Positions 36,004-44,718 of a stretch of DNA of 64,000 nucleotides are shown here, piece by piece. Made by a program: the position numbers and the translations under genes. The stretch is taken from assembly GCA_964566055.1 (NCBI GenBank), contig CAZMHI010000017.1, positions 1 to 64,000 of the forward strand, given 5' to 3'. Under the pieces are notes generated by a model. The model was given only the letters and a program-made list of their open reading frames with translations. It was not told the DNA's origin and did no database searches. This DNA is from TMED23 sp964566055. Lineage in GTDB: Bacteria; Pseudomonadota; Alphaproteobacteria; Rhodospirillales; UBA2165. How positions within the stretch are numbered: the stretch's first letter is position 1; each line of letters opens with the position of its first letter.

Positions 36004-37305
36004 ATGACAAATAATTCTTCCAAGACCAGTGTTCTTATAATTGACGGCAATTCAGATTTTCATGATGTTGTTCGCCAGGCTGTTGCCGATATCGGCTTGC
36101 TTGATTGCCGCGGCTGTATCTCCTTCGAAGAAGCGCAAGGGGCTCTGAGAAGCAATCCGGCATTTTCAATGATCATTATGGAAGTTAATCAAGGAGGCTC
36201 GGCGCCGCTTAATTTCATGCGCCAAATTCGCGCGGGGAAAACTTCCGTCGATAAGTCTGTGCCGATCATTATTATGACGCGGGCATTAGCGCCGGAGACA
36301 GCTTTCAGCGCCTGCGAAATCGGTTTCGAGCATTTCATCCGCAAACCTTTTAATGCCGGGGCGCTCCAGAAAAGGGTAACCTCTGTGCTGCAAAAGCCGC
36401 GGCGGTTTGTCGTCGCCAGAGCTTATTTCGGACCGGATCGCCGTGATCCTGACAATGCAAATACTTATGAAGGTGTCGAGCGGCGCGGTGTTAGTGGTAA
36501 GGCAGCCAAGGCAGCGCCGACTGCCGCCAAAGTAAAAGCGCCTGTTCATGCTGGAACCAACGGCAAGAATGGTGACGGTAAAGTACTTGAGGATGAACAA
36601 GCCGAACAAACCCAAGCCGAGGAAATTGCGGTGGCGGCATCGGCGGAAGCTAAAAAGCAGCTAATGACTGCACCAAAACCGCCACCTGTTGAACCGCTTA
36701 AGCCACAAAAAACGGCATCCGCGCCGCCCCCCGAAAAGGAAGCAATAGAGCTAGCCGATCAGCCAGATACACCGGTGGCTGGACCGGGTCCGGACCGGGC
36801 GGCTGAGATCGCCGCGAAATTGGAAGCTCATGCGGCGTGGCTTTTGTCGCATGCCTCAAAAGGTGAAAAAGCAGATTTTGCTGATGAAGATTTAGCCGGT
36901 GCTGATTTAGCGGAAGCCAATCTCGCTAATGCAAATTTCCGCAATGCTGATCTGCAGGATGCCAATCTTTACCGGGCGAATTTATTTGACGCCGATCTCA
37001 GGGGCGCAAATTTAGCTGGTGCAAATTTAGCCGAAGCGGATATTCACAATGCGAAACTGCGCCACACTAATTTGAAGGCTGCGCAATTGACGGAAGCGGA
37101 GTTACGTGCGGCCGATTTGTCAGGTGCTAATCTTACTGGTGCGCAATTGACGGGCGTTGATTTTAAAGATGCGATCTTCCTCAGCACTAATATTTGCGGC
37201 GCTGATATGCAGGGTGGCAACTTGACCCAAAAACAAATTGATAATGCTAAGGGTGACCAATCAACCCAACTGCCGGCGGGGATCATGATCAAGGCCGCTC
37301 AATAG
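36004..37305 (+). CDS. Pseudo-receiver domain fused to pentapeptide repeats
   Basis: A 433-residue protein with three parts. Residues 5-125 form a receiver-like fold, but the phosphoacceptor position is Glu60 (MIIMEVN) and only Asp14 of the acidic pair remains, while the Lys in IRKPF is kept; phosphorylation is therefore unlikely. Residues 135-275 are a Lys/Ala/Pro-rich disordered linker, starting with a YFGPDRRDP motif. Residues 285-400 hold about 20 pentapeptide repeats of the A(D/N)LxX type, which fold as a right-handed quadrilateral helix. Function unknown; a scaffold or signalling adaptor is plausible. Confidence 0.85.
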   Translation: MTNNSSKTSVLIIDGNSDFHDVVRQAVADIGLLDCRGCISFEEAQGALRSNPAFSMIIMEVNQGGSAPLNFMRQIRAGKTSVDKSVPIIIMTRALAPETAFSACEIGFEHFIRKPFNAGALQKRVTSVLQKPRRFVVARAYFGPDRRDPDNANTYEGVERRGVSGKAAKAAPTAAKVKAPVHAGTNGKNGDGKVLEDEQAEQTQAEEIAVAASAEAKKQLMTAPKPPPVEPLKPQKTASAPPPEKEAIELADQPDTPVAGPGPDRAAEIAAKLEAHAAWLLSHASKGEKADFADEDLAGADLAEANLANANFRNADLQDANLYRANLFDADLRGANLAGANLAEADIHNAKLRHTNLKAAQLTEAELRAADLSGANLTGAQLTGVDFKDAIFLSTNICGADMQGGNLTQKQIDNAKGDQSTQLPAGIMIKAAQ

Positions 37306-37452
37306 CGCGGTCGGCCAATCCGGGGTCTATCTGGCCATTCGCAAAATAATTGAGAATCGTTAGCAGTCCATTGACTTGAGGTCATGGCCTCTCTAGGCTC
37401 ACTCTTATAGAAGACTAAAATAAGAAAATATAAATGGGAAAAAGGGAAAAGC

Positions 37453-38295
37453 GTGTCCAACGCTGGTGAGACGACATCGGACGAAATTGAAGACGGCAAA
37501 TCAGGTTTTTTCGGACGCACTGAATCCGCAAAAAGCCGGAAACGCCGCCGTTTAATTACCTCCTTAATTGTGATTTTTGTTAGCTGGGAACTGTTTGGCC
37601 AATTTGGTATCGAAAACCGGCTGTTCTTTGCGCCGTTGTCCGATATCGCTGTTTCGGGCTATGAAAACTGGGTCAATGGTGAGCTGCAAAAACATATTAG
37701 CGCCAGCTTCCAAGAGCTCCTGTACGGCATGTTATTGGCAACAGTTTTTGGCATCGCCTTCGGTATTCTCATCGCCATTAACCAATCCGTGCGGGAGCAT
37801 TGCGACCCGATCGTTTCGGCTCTCTATGCGACGCCAACCGTGGCCATCGCACCGATCTTAATCACCGCCTTTGGTCTTGGCATCGCCTCGAAAGTCGCCG
37901 TGGTGTTCTTGATCGCTGTTTTCCCCATCATCATTAATACGACCGTCGGTATCCGCCAGACCCAGGAAAGCTTTATCGAGACAGCCTACAGTTTTAACGC
38001 TACCCGCTGGCAGGTAATCGCCAAAGTGCTGGTGCCGTCGTCGATCCCTTTTGTCATCGCCGGCATTCGATTGGGCGTTGGCCGCGGTATCGTCGGCGTC
38101 GTCGTGGGTGAACTTTTTGGCGCTGATATGGGGCTGGGTATTTTTATTTTTGAAGCCGGCCAAACCTTCGATGCCGCGCCGCAATTCCTGGGTATTTTAA
38201 TTCTCTGTTTTGCCGGCATGGCGCTGACCGGGTTGTTGCAATGGACTGAAAAGAAAATTGCGCCCTGGCATCATTTTGCTCTTGATGAAGAATGA
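37453..38295 (+). CDS. ABC transporter permease (nitrate/sulfonate/taurine type)
   Basis: A 280-residue integral membrane permease with six or so helices. The BPD_transp_1 fold is shown by the EAA-like loop ETAYSFNATRWQVIAKVLVPSSIPF. It starts at a GTG after AAAAGGGAAAA. It pairs with the ATPase and binding-protein genes directly downstream to form a complete importer of the SsuABC/NrtABC/TauABC class. A candidate -35 TTGACT lies at 37371, but its -10 is weak. Confidence 0.9.
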   Translation: MSNAGETTSDEIEDGKSGFFGRTESAKSRKRRRLITSLIVIFVSWELFGQFGIENRLFFAPLSDIAVSGYENWVNGELQKHISASFQELLYGMLLATVFGIAFGILIAINQSVREHCDPIVSALYATPTVAIAPILITAFGLGIASKVAVVFLIAVFPIIINTTVGIRQTQESFIETAYSFNATRWQVIAKVLVPSSIPFVIAGIRLGVGRGIVGVVVGELFGADMGLGIFIFEAGQTFDAAPQFLGILILCFAGMALTGLLQWTEKKIAPWHHFALDEE

Positions 38296-38299
38296 TCAC

Positions 38300-39094
38300 A
38301 TGAATGTATTAGAAAACAACGTGATGATGGAAATCAAAGGGCTCAGTAAGGAGTTCTCCCGCAATGGCGAAAAACTACAGGCGCTGCTTGAAATCGATCT
38401 GGATGTGGTTGAAGGCGAGTTCCTCTGCCTGGTCGGCCCGTCCGGCTGCGGTAAGACAACTTTCTTGCGCATTGTGCAGGGACTGATCGAGAAATCTGCT
38501 GGCTCTATTGAGCTTTATGGTCAACCGATTACGCAACCAAGCGCCGACCGTGGCTTCGTTTTTCAACAGGACAATCTCTATCCCTGGCGGACAGTTATTG
38601 CCAATGCCCGGCTGGGTCTGGAGCTGGCCGGCATGGAGACGGATCAAGCCAATGCGCGGGCCAGTGAAATGTTGAATCTTGTCGGCTTAGAAGGGTTCGA
38701 GCACAGCTATCCGCGCGAGCTTTCCGGCGGCATGCGCCAGCGCGTCAATTTGGCGAGAGCGCTGACAATCGATCCGAAAGTCCTGCTGATGGATGAGCCT
38801 TTTGCCGCTCTTGATGCGATCACCCGGGAAGCCATGCAGACCGAGTTGCTGCGGATTTGGCGGGAAGCCGGCAAGACCGTGATGTTTGTCACCCACCAAA
38901 TCGATGAAGCGGTTTATCTGGCCAATCGGGTGGTGGTGATGGCGCCGCGGCCGGGCCGCATCGAAAAAATTGTCACCATTACCGAGACTACTGAGCGCTC
39001 CGAAACTGTCAAACGATCGCCTGAGTTTCATCAGGCAGTCGACGAAATTCGCGATATTATCGAAAGCCATGAACGGGAGGATATCATGGCCTAA
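38300..39094 (+). CDS. ABC transporter ATPase (nitrate/sulfonate/taurine type)
   Basis: A 264-residue ATPase. Walker A is GPSGCGKTTF, the signature is LSGGMRQRV, Walker B is VLLMDEPFAALD and the switch His is in MFVTHQIDEAV. I use the ATG at 38300, preceded by GAAGAATG, which lies 4 bp past the permease stop; an ATG five codons earlier lacks a ribosome binding site. It energises the permease encoded just upstream. Confidence 0.92.
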   Translation: MNVLENNVMMEIKGLSKEFSRNGEKLQALLEIDLDVVEGEFLCLVGPSGCGKTTFLRIVQGLIEKSAGSIELYGQPITQPSADRGFVFQQDNLYPWRTVIANARLGLELAGMETDQANARASEMLNLVGLEGFEHSYPRELSGGMRQRVNLARALTIDPKVLLMDEPFAALDAITREAMQTELLRIWREAGKTVMFVTHQIDEAVYLANRVVVMAPRPGRIEKIVTITETTERSETVKRSPEFHQAVDEIRDIIESHEREDIMA

Positions 39095-39147
39095 CCAAGC
39101 AGCTAACTTTAATCATTAACCAAAAAAACTAACACTATGGAGGTAAC

Positions 39148-40122
39148 ATGTTTAAATCACTGAAATTATTAACCCCGGTAGCGGTTGTCGCTACCCTCGC
39201 AGCAATCGAGCCTGTGCAAACCGTGCAGGCCGAAGAACTGCGTCTCACCTATGCCCGGCCCAATGCCGTCTATTGGGATATTGATGTGGCGATTGAAAAA
39301 GGCTTTTTTAAAGCCGAAGGCTTCGAGCCTAAATCGATCCGGCTGCAAAGCTCAGTGGGTTCGACGCAGGCCTTAATTGCCGGCACCACTCATTTGGCCG
39401 CAACCAATCCGGAACCGGTTATTGCCTCATATGAAAGAGGCGCCAAAGACAACGCAATTTTCCTGGCGCCGGTTACCGGTCTCGCCTGGAGTTTTGTCGG
39501 CGCCAAGGGCATCAAAAGCTTTGGTGATCTTAAAGGTAAAAAAATCGGCGTTTCCGCCCTTAAAGGCGGCGAAAGCAGTTTGATCGAAGTATTGGCGGCC
39601 AAGCATGGTCTCAAACGCAGCGATTTCAGCTACATCCGGGTTGGTATTACGCCCTTGAAATTCAAAGCGCTGAAATCCGGCGCCATTGGGGCGGCGGTGT
39701 TATTCCAGCCGACCGGTTTATTGGCGATCAGCACCGGCATGACAAATCTGGCCAATTTCAGCGAGCTCACGGCCTACCCTTATCCGATTTATGCTGTGAA
39801 TAAAAAATGGGCGATGGCGAATAATCACGGCGCCCGGCTGGCGCGGGCCATCATTAAGGCGCAAAAATTTATCCACAATCCGGCCAATAAAGCGGAAGCC
39901 AAAGCGATCCTCGCCAAATACACCAAGAAGTCACCAGCGATTGTCGAAGGCACCTATCAGCTCTTCTTGCATCAGGCTAAAACCTTCAACAATGACGGTC
40001 ATATTGACAAAGCCGGTATCGAGCGTCTGGTTAAGCAAATGGTAAAAGGCAAAATCCTGAAAAGCGCGCCGTCGGGCGGTGTTGATAAATACATCCTGCC
40101 GCTGTCTAAGGTCGGCCTCTAA
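39148..40122 (+). CDS. ABC transporter substrate-binding protein (NMT1/SsuA-like)
   Basis: A 324-residue periplasmic protein with a signal peptide (residues 1-27, ending VQA). The body is the NMT1/THI5-like fold: VAIEKGFFKAEGFEPKSI near the start, and DLKGKKIGVSALKGGESSLI in the middle. The family binds sulfonates, nitrate, thiamine precursors or similar anions; the ligand is not evident. GGAGG precedes the ATG. It is the last gene of the importer and is followed by a strong terminator. No cognate sulfonate or nitrate enzyme is adjacent. Confidence 0.9.
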   Translation: MFKSLKLLTPVAVVATLAAIEPVQTVQAEELRLTYARPNAVYWDIDVAIEKGFFKAEGFEPKSIRLQSSVGSTQALIAGTTHLAATNPEPVIASYERGAKDNAIFLAPVTGLAWSFVGAKGIKSFGDLKGKKIGVSALKGGESSLIEVLAAKHGLKRSDFSYIRVGITPLKFKALKSGAIGAAVLFQPTGLLAISTGMTNLANFSELTAYPYPIYAVNKKWAMANNHGARLARAIIKAQKFIHNPANKAEAKAILAKYTKKSPAIVEGTYQLFLHQAKTFNNDGHIDKAGIERLVKQMVKGKILKSAPSGGVDKYILPLSKVGL

Positions 40123-40146
40123 GACCTCATAAAATTATCTGAATTA

Positions 40147-40182
40147 AGGGCTGCCTCATTAATGTTGGGGCGGCCTTTTTTT
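40147..40182 (+). terminator. Intrinsic terminator of the ABC importer operon
   Basis: AAGGGCTGCCTC pairs with GGGGCGGCCTT across an 8-10 nt loop, followed by a run of seven T. It lies about 25 bp after the binding-protein stop, which is the expected place for a rho-independent terminator on the plus strand. Confidence 0.85.
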
Positions 40183-40275
40183 CGGCATAAATTTGGCATA
40201 AATCCGGCGTCTTTCGCTGGTAGCTATTGTGGCATTGGTTTTGCAACTCTTTTGTCAGAACCAGCGGAGAGATCC

Positions 40276-40461
40276 ATGCCAGAAATAACGCCAGATAAAC
40301 ACTATATCACCCGGACCATCCACCAATGCATGGCAGGCAAGGTAAACCGGCGTTTAGGGCCTGATCGCCGCCAGGCTGACCGGCGTGCGGAGACGGGGCA
40401 ATCTGAGCTTGCCGTCCATTTAACCCAGGAAGAAATTGCCGCCCTTCTGGCAACTCATTAG
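40276..40461 (+). CDS. Small protein with GPDRR motif
   Basis: A 61-residue protein starting MPEITPDKHYITRTIHQCM. It carries RRLGPDRRQADRRAETGQ in the middle, a basic arginine-rich segment resembling the GPDRR element in the pseudo-receiver protein at 36004, then a short helix LTQEEIAALLATH. GGAGAG precedes the ATG. I do not recognise the family; the repeated DRR suggests nucleic-acid or membrane-surface contact. Its stop codon is at the edge of a palindromic repeat. Confidence 0.6.
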   Translation: MPEITPDKHYITRTIHQCMAGKVNRRLGPDRRQADRRAETGQSELAVHLTQEEIAALLATH

Positions 40462-40503
40462 TTAATTTTTTGAAAGGTGACAGGCACCAAGCGAAAAATT
40501 AAC
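40461..40503. repeat. Nested inverted repeat with GGTGACAGGCACC core
   Basis: Outer arms GTTAATTTTT (40461-40470) and AAAAATTAAC (40494-40503) are perfectly complementary. Inside is GGTGACAGGCACC with GGTG/CACC arms. This layout resembles REP-type palindromes that accompany REP-associated tyrosine transposases in many proteobacteria. It would also fold as a terminator-like hairpin after the small gene. Confidence 0.6.
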
Positions 40504-40549
40504 GAAGTTGTGAATTTGTGTGAATTACTCAACAGTTGATAATTAACTT

Positions 40550-41677
40550 TTAGAGATTGTCTGCCCAATCGACCAGCAGATCGCAGACTTCCTCGATTTT
40601 TTCCGGCGTTTCGTGGGGATAGTGGCCGACTTTTTCAAGCGCATAATCGGTACAGCGGCCCGCCGCCGCCTCGGACCACATTTTAAGCTGGCTCGGGAAA
40701 ACGCATTTATCAGCCGTGTAATCGACGTTCAGCACTGGCACCGTAGTGTTGGCCAAACAATTCGGCCCGTCTGCCCGCGACAGACGCATGCTCCATTGGC
40801 TCAAAAAAGATCTCAGCGTGGTAAAACGTCCGATATTGTTGGCGGCATAGTTAATCGGTTTCGGCTCGCCCCAGATGGTGCCGGTATCCCGGTCATTGGG
40901 ATCAAGCGTGAGATCGAGAAAGCGCGGGTCCGCCATGGTGCGATGAACAATAAAGGCCTGATCCGAGGCCGCCGTGCCGTCTACTTCTTCGAGCCGCGCC
41001 AGTACCCAATCGGTCAGGCACTCATTGCGCGCCAGTTGAGCGGCCCGGTATTTCTTCAGCCAGGCCGCCTCATAAGGCGGGCCGTTGTCCGGATTATACA
41101 TATCCAGTTCTGGATCAACCGATAGCATATCGTGTTCGTCGGTGACCGCTGGGTCGATCCAATCGGTCAGTGTATGGGCACGGCCGGGATGAGCGCACAA
41201 CAGTGCGATACCATCAACCGGCGGCAAATCTTCCGGGGTCAGATCAATATCCCTGCCGTCCGGCGTGGTCGTGAGGGTAAGATTTTCAGCTTGTTCCTGA
41301 TACATCGCAGCCAGAGCGCCGCCGCCGGAATTACCGAGCAAAACAATTTTTTCATAGCCGCGCTCGCGCAGGTGTTTAATACCGGCGCCTAAATCCTGAA
41401 TGGCGCGTTCCATCAACAGCATCGAATCATTGGCCATATAGCGGGTGTTAAGACCAAGCAGCGCCCGGCCCCGGCGCTTTAAAGGATCAAACACATAATG
41501 CGCCATAAAATTGCTGGTGGGATGGATGACGACAAAAGCCGTTTTGGTGTCGCAGCCCTCGCTCTCCAGACGACCGAATATTTTCGGCGCGTTCATCTGG
41601 ATGCCGCTTTGGCTTTCCATCATGCCGCCTTGGCGGACACTTAGGATCAGCAGTTCACCATTTTGATTTTGGGGCAT
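40550..41677 (-). CDS. Alpha/beta-hydrolase family protein
   Basis: A 375-residue protein with an alpha/beta-hydrolase core. The nucleophile elbow reads LLGNSGGGALAAMY (G-x-S-x-G, Ser at about residue 117), and a late His is in KVGHYPHETPEKI. It may hydrolyse an ester or ring-cleavage product. It is the last gene of the unit sulfatase - VOC protein - hydrolase, 18 bp after the VOC stop. The start at 41677 lacks a clear ribosome binding site; an ATG about 18 codons in, after AAGGCGG, is an alternative. Confidence 0.82.
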   Translation of the reverse strand: MPQNQNGELLILSVRQGGMMESQSGIQMNAPKIFGRLESEGCDTKTAFVVIHPTSNFMAHYVFDPLKRRGRALLGLNTRYMANDSMLLMERAIQDLGAGIKHLRERGYEKIVLLGNSGGGALAAMYQEQAENLTLTTTPDGRDIDLTPEDLPPVDGIALLCAHPGRAHTLTDWIDPAVTDEHDMLSVDPELDMYNPDNGPPYEAAWLKKYRAAQLARNECLTDWVLARLEEVDGTAASDQAFIVHRTMADPRFLDLTLDPNDRDTGTIWGEPKPINYAANNIGRFTTLRSFLSQWSMRLSRADGPNCLANTTVPVLNVDYTADKCVFPSQLKMWSEAAAGRCTDYALEKVGHYPHETPEKIEEVCDLLVDWADNL

Positions 41678-41695
41678 GGAGGAGACTACGCGTTG

Positions 41696-42232
41696 CTAAT
41701 TTTGCGTCGAGCCGTCATGGACCCAGGCCGCGTCGCGCTGACCTTCTTTGGTTTCATTCCACTTTTCGAGCATTTGCGGCGCGGTCGACCTCAGCTTATC
41801 CATCATCTCTTCATCGCCGATGTGCAAGGTCAATTCCATACGATGTCCATTCGGGTCAAAGAAATAAATCGATTCACAAAAACCGTGATTGGTAGGGCCA
41901 ATGACATCAACACCGGCATCTACGAGCATTTGCTTACGCTCCAGCAACTCGTCCATGCTTTCGACCTGGAGCGCCAAATGCTGGACCCATTCAGGCGTGT
42001 TGGGATCCTTTTGCATCGGCGGTGATTCCGGCACTTCGAAAAAAGCGACACAGGAGCCGTCTTTCATGGCAAAAAAGATGTGCATATAGGGACATTTTTC
42101 GCCGGTCGATGGAATCGTATCTTCCGAAACGGCAGCATAATATTCGAGACCCAACAGCTTGGTGTAAAAATCCGCTGTTTCCTGCGCATCGTTGCAACGA
42201 TAGGCAACGTGGTGAAGCATTTTAACGGCCAT
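41696..42232 (-). CDS. VOC (glyoxalase/dioxygenase) family protein
   Basis: A 178-residue metalloprotein with two beta-alpha-beta-beta-beta modules: MLHHVAYRCNDAQETADFYTK at the start (first metal His) and VQHLALQVESMDEL in the second module, then IYFFDPNGHRMELTLH with the Glu ligand. The family includes extradiol dioxygenases, glyoxalases and fosfomycin-type enzymes. AAAGGAG precedes the ATG. Placed between a sulfatase and a hydrolase gene, it may cleave an aromatic intermediate, but this is inference. Confidence 0.88.
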   Translation of the reverse strand: MAVKMLHHVAYRCNDAQETADFYTKLLGLEYYAAVSEDTIPSTGEKCPYMHIFFAMKDGSCVAFFEVPESPPMQKDPNTPEWVQHLALQVESMDELLERKQMLVDAGVDVIGPTNHGFCESIYFFDPNGHRMELTLHIGDEEMMDKLRSTAPQMLEKWNETKEGQRDAAWVHDGSTQN

Positions 42233-42263
42233 GATAATTCTCCTTTAGAATTATTCTATACTA

Positions 42264-43847
42264 CTAAGCCACCGCTGTCGCTAGGGGAGTTGGGTCCTGG
42301 TATTCCAGCGTTATGCGCATGAGCTGATCGGTAAGCTCAGCGCGCAACTCGGGCTCACTGTCCCAAAGATTATTAGTCTCCCCCGGATCGGCTTTGAGAT
42401 CATAAAGCTCATCTCGGGCATCAGGATAACCGAGCGTAAAGCGGTACTGCTCGGTAATCAGCGTGCGGATTTTCTGGAACCGGGTAAAGCCGAGATTGAT
42501 ACGCTGGCGGTCGTCTTCGATCAGTATGGCGTCGCGGTTGGTCGGCTGCTTGCCGGAGATGTCTCCGGTCAGAGAGGTGCCTTGAATGCCCCAATAGGGG
42601 TTGATGCCGGCACGGTCCAAAATAGAGGAAGATATGTCGATGGTCTGACCCAGCGATGAAGTGGTCGCTGATTTGCGGCTGTCAGGATCACTCCAGATAA
42701 AGGGCACCCGGATCATGCCTTGCAAATGCAGAGGTCCTTTCAACATCAGGCCATGATCACCCATATAGTCCCCATGATCGGAAGTGAAAATGATAACCGT
42801 ATCCTCATCCAGGCCGAGCTCTTTGAGCTTGCCCAAAATGCGCCCAATCTGATCATCAATCATCGTGATCATGCCGAAGGTCAGCGCCATGGCTTCTTGG
42901 GCTTCCCGGGCATTCACCGCATAAGGCATTTGAGTATCACGCTTGGCTTCACCGTTGGCCAATTGATCCTTCAAGAAAACTTCCATCGATGAATCACCTG
43001 TATCAAGCGTCTCCGGTATTGGCATATCGTCAGGATCATACATGTCCCAGTATTTACCGGGAGGTGTGAATGGGTGGTGCGGATCGGGGAAGGAACACTG
43101 AATAAAGAACGGCGCGTCGTCATCCGAGCTCGCATGGTTTTCAAGATAATCCAATGTCATGTCTCCGATATAGGCGGAGGGATACAGCTCCTCCGGTAAC
43201 TGTGTTTTCCAGGCCTGTGGCGTGGTAATGCGATTGTCGGATTTGCAGTTTTTGCGGCCCCGCATGGCATTGCCGTTTGGCTCTTTCTCCAGCAGCCAAC
43301 GCTCATAGGCGCCGCCAACTTCATCTGAATGCTCGGTGCAGAGGTCGACATGCTTAAAACCGTAAAACGGCACATTTACATCATGGCTCTCGTCCTCGCG
43401 CCAAAGCTTGGGATTTTCGTTCTCGTACTCGTCACCGTGCATATTCCAATCAAAGGCTTGCAAGGGGATGCCGTTCTCATCAATGGCGAAATCGTCAGAA
43501 GATGGTGACCAGCCAGGTTTGCTGCCGGTCATATTCTGCAAATGAGATTTGCCGATAAGCGCTGTCTCATAGCCATTGTCGGCGAGGTGCTCAACATAGG
43601 TGCGGGCACTTAGCGACAGCGGCGTGCCGTTGCAGCGGACTCCGTGAGCCGACGGCAGGCGGCCGGTCATCAGCGATGAGCGATTGGGCATGCAAAGAGG
43701 ATTGGCAACATAGAAGCGGTCAAATCGCGTGCCGCTGCCCGCAATACCGTCAATATTCGGTGTCTTGACGATGTCGTTACCGTAGCAGCCGAGATTGTCG
43801 GCCCGGTGTTGATCAGTGATAAACAATAGAAAATTAGGTTTCTTCAT
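42264..43847 (-). CDS. Type I sulfatase
   Basis: A 527-residue alkaline-phosphatase-fold sulfatase. The formylglycine site is CMPNRSSLMTG with Cys52, followed by the family G-R-L-P; metal ligands include the N-terminal ITDQHRADNL and late FTSDHGDYMGDHGLM. It hydrolyses sulfate esters and needs a formylglycine-generating enzyme, not seen in the window. No signal peptide is present, so it acts in the cytoplasm, as choline-sulfatases do. The ATG at 43847 follows GAGAACC; the GTG eight codons upstream is less likely. Confidence 0.92.
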   Translation of the reverse strand: MKKPNFLLFITDQHRADNLGCYGNDIVKTPNIDGIAGSGTRFDRFYVANPLCMPNRSSLMTGRLPSAHGVRCNGTPLSLSARTYVEHLADNGYETALIGKSHLQNMTGSKPGWSPSSDDFAIDENGIPLQAFDWNMHGDEYENENPKLWREDESHDVNVPFYGFKHVDLCTEHSDEVGGAYERWLLEKEPNGNAMRGRKNCKSDNRITTPQAWKTQLPEELYPSAYIGDMTLDYLENHASSDDDAPFFIQCSFPDPHHPFTPPGKYWDMYDPDDMPIPETLDTGDSSMEVFLKDQLANGEAKRDTQMPYAVNAREAQEAMALTFGMITMIDDQIGRILGKLKELGLDEDTVIIFTSDHGDYMGDHGLMLKGPLHLQGMIRVPFIWSDPDSRKSATTSSLGQTIDISSSILDRAGINPYWGIQGTSLTGDISGKQPTNRDAILIEDDRQRINLGFTRFQKIRTLITEQYRFTLGYPDARDELYDLKADPGETNNLWDSEPELRAELTDQLMRITLEYQDPTPLATAVA

Positions 43848-44001
43848 GCGGTTCTCAATATTAAGTTTCACAATAGTTTTGTGAATTAAAAAATTCAGAC
43901 CATAATTAAGCGGAGATCAAACCGAATGACAAGGCTAGAGACCCTAGGCCAGTTGCATAATTGGACTTGTCGCACCCTCATTGGCATCATACCTATAGCA
44001 A

Positions 44002-44718
44002 ATGAATAAAACCGGATCCGGCTTAAAAAAGCGCGGGCACATCGCCCGGGAAGATGTTGAAAGTGGTGTGCTCGAGGAAATGATCACCGAGGGCGAACTG
44101 CAAGGCCATTTTGTGCGCCTGCCGGAAGCTGAACGGGATAAATCCCGCTGGAATTTGTTGGCCGATATTCCCGAGGATGAAGATATCTGGTTGTTTGCCT
44201 ATGGCTCGCTAATTTGGAGCCCGATGATCCATTTTGTTGAACAACGCCATGCCGAGCTTTATGGCTTTCACCGGCAGTTTTGCATGCAGACAAAAATGGG
44301 CCGTGGCACGCCGGAGCGTCCGGGACTTATGCTGGCCCTGGAAAATGGCGGCTCGTGCAAAGGCATTGCTTTTCGGGTTGCCGCCGAAACCCGCGAGCAG
44401 GAGTTAAAAGTCATTTGGAACCGGGAAATGGTCGGCGGGTCTTACATACCGAAATTCGTTAAGCTTCATCTTGGCATCGGAGCAGACAAAGAAATCGTCC
44501 GCGCCATTGCTTTTACCATGAACCATGCTCACGAAAACTATATTGGCAAATTGTCAGTTGAGGAGGTGGCAAAAACTTTGGCTTATGCCGAAGGTCCCCT
44601 CGGCAAAGGTGAGGACTATCTTTTTAACACGGTCAGCCATCTCGAAGAGCTCGGTCTGGTCGATCATCATCTGTTTAAGCTCGCAGCCATGATCCGGGCG
44701 CTTAAAGGCGAAGCTTAA
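44002..44718 (+). CDS. ChaC-like gamma-glutamylcyclotransferase
   Basis: A 238-residue protein matching ChaC: the glycine-binding loop WLFAYGSLIWSP (about residue 75) and the catalytic Glu in IWNREMVGGSYIP. ChaC releases 5-oxoproline from gamma-glutamyl compounds, chiefly glutathione. The product is the substrate of the 5-oxoprolinase encoded at 18298, though the two are far apart. Its last 4 bp overlap the stop of the acyl-CoA synthetase on the other strand. Confidence 0.9.
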   Translation: MNKTGSGLKKRGHIAREDVESGVLEEMITEGELQGHFVRLPEAERDKSRWNLLADIPEDEDIWLFAYGSLIWSPMIHFVEQRHAELYGFHRQFCMQTKMGRGTPERPGLMLALENGGSCKGIAFRVAAETREQELKVIWNREMVGGSYIPKFVKLHLGIGADKEIVRAIAFTMNHAHENYIGKLSVEEVAKTLAYAEGPLGKGEDYLFNTVSHLEELGLVDHHLFKLAAMIRALKGEA

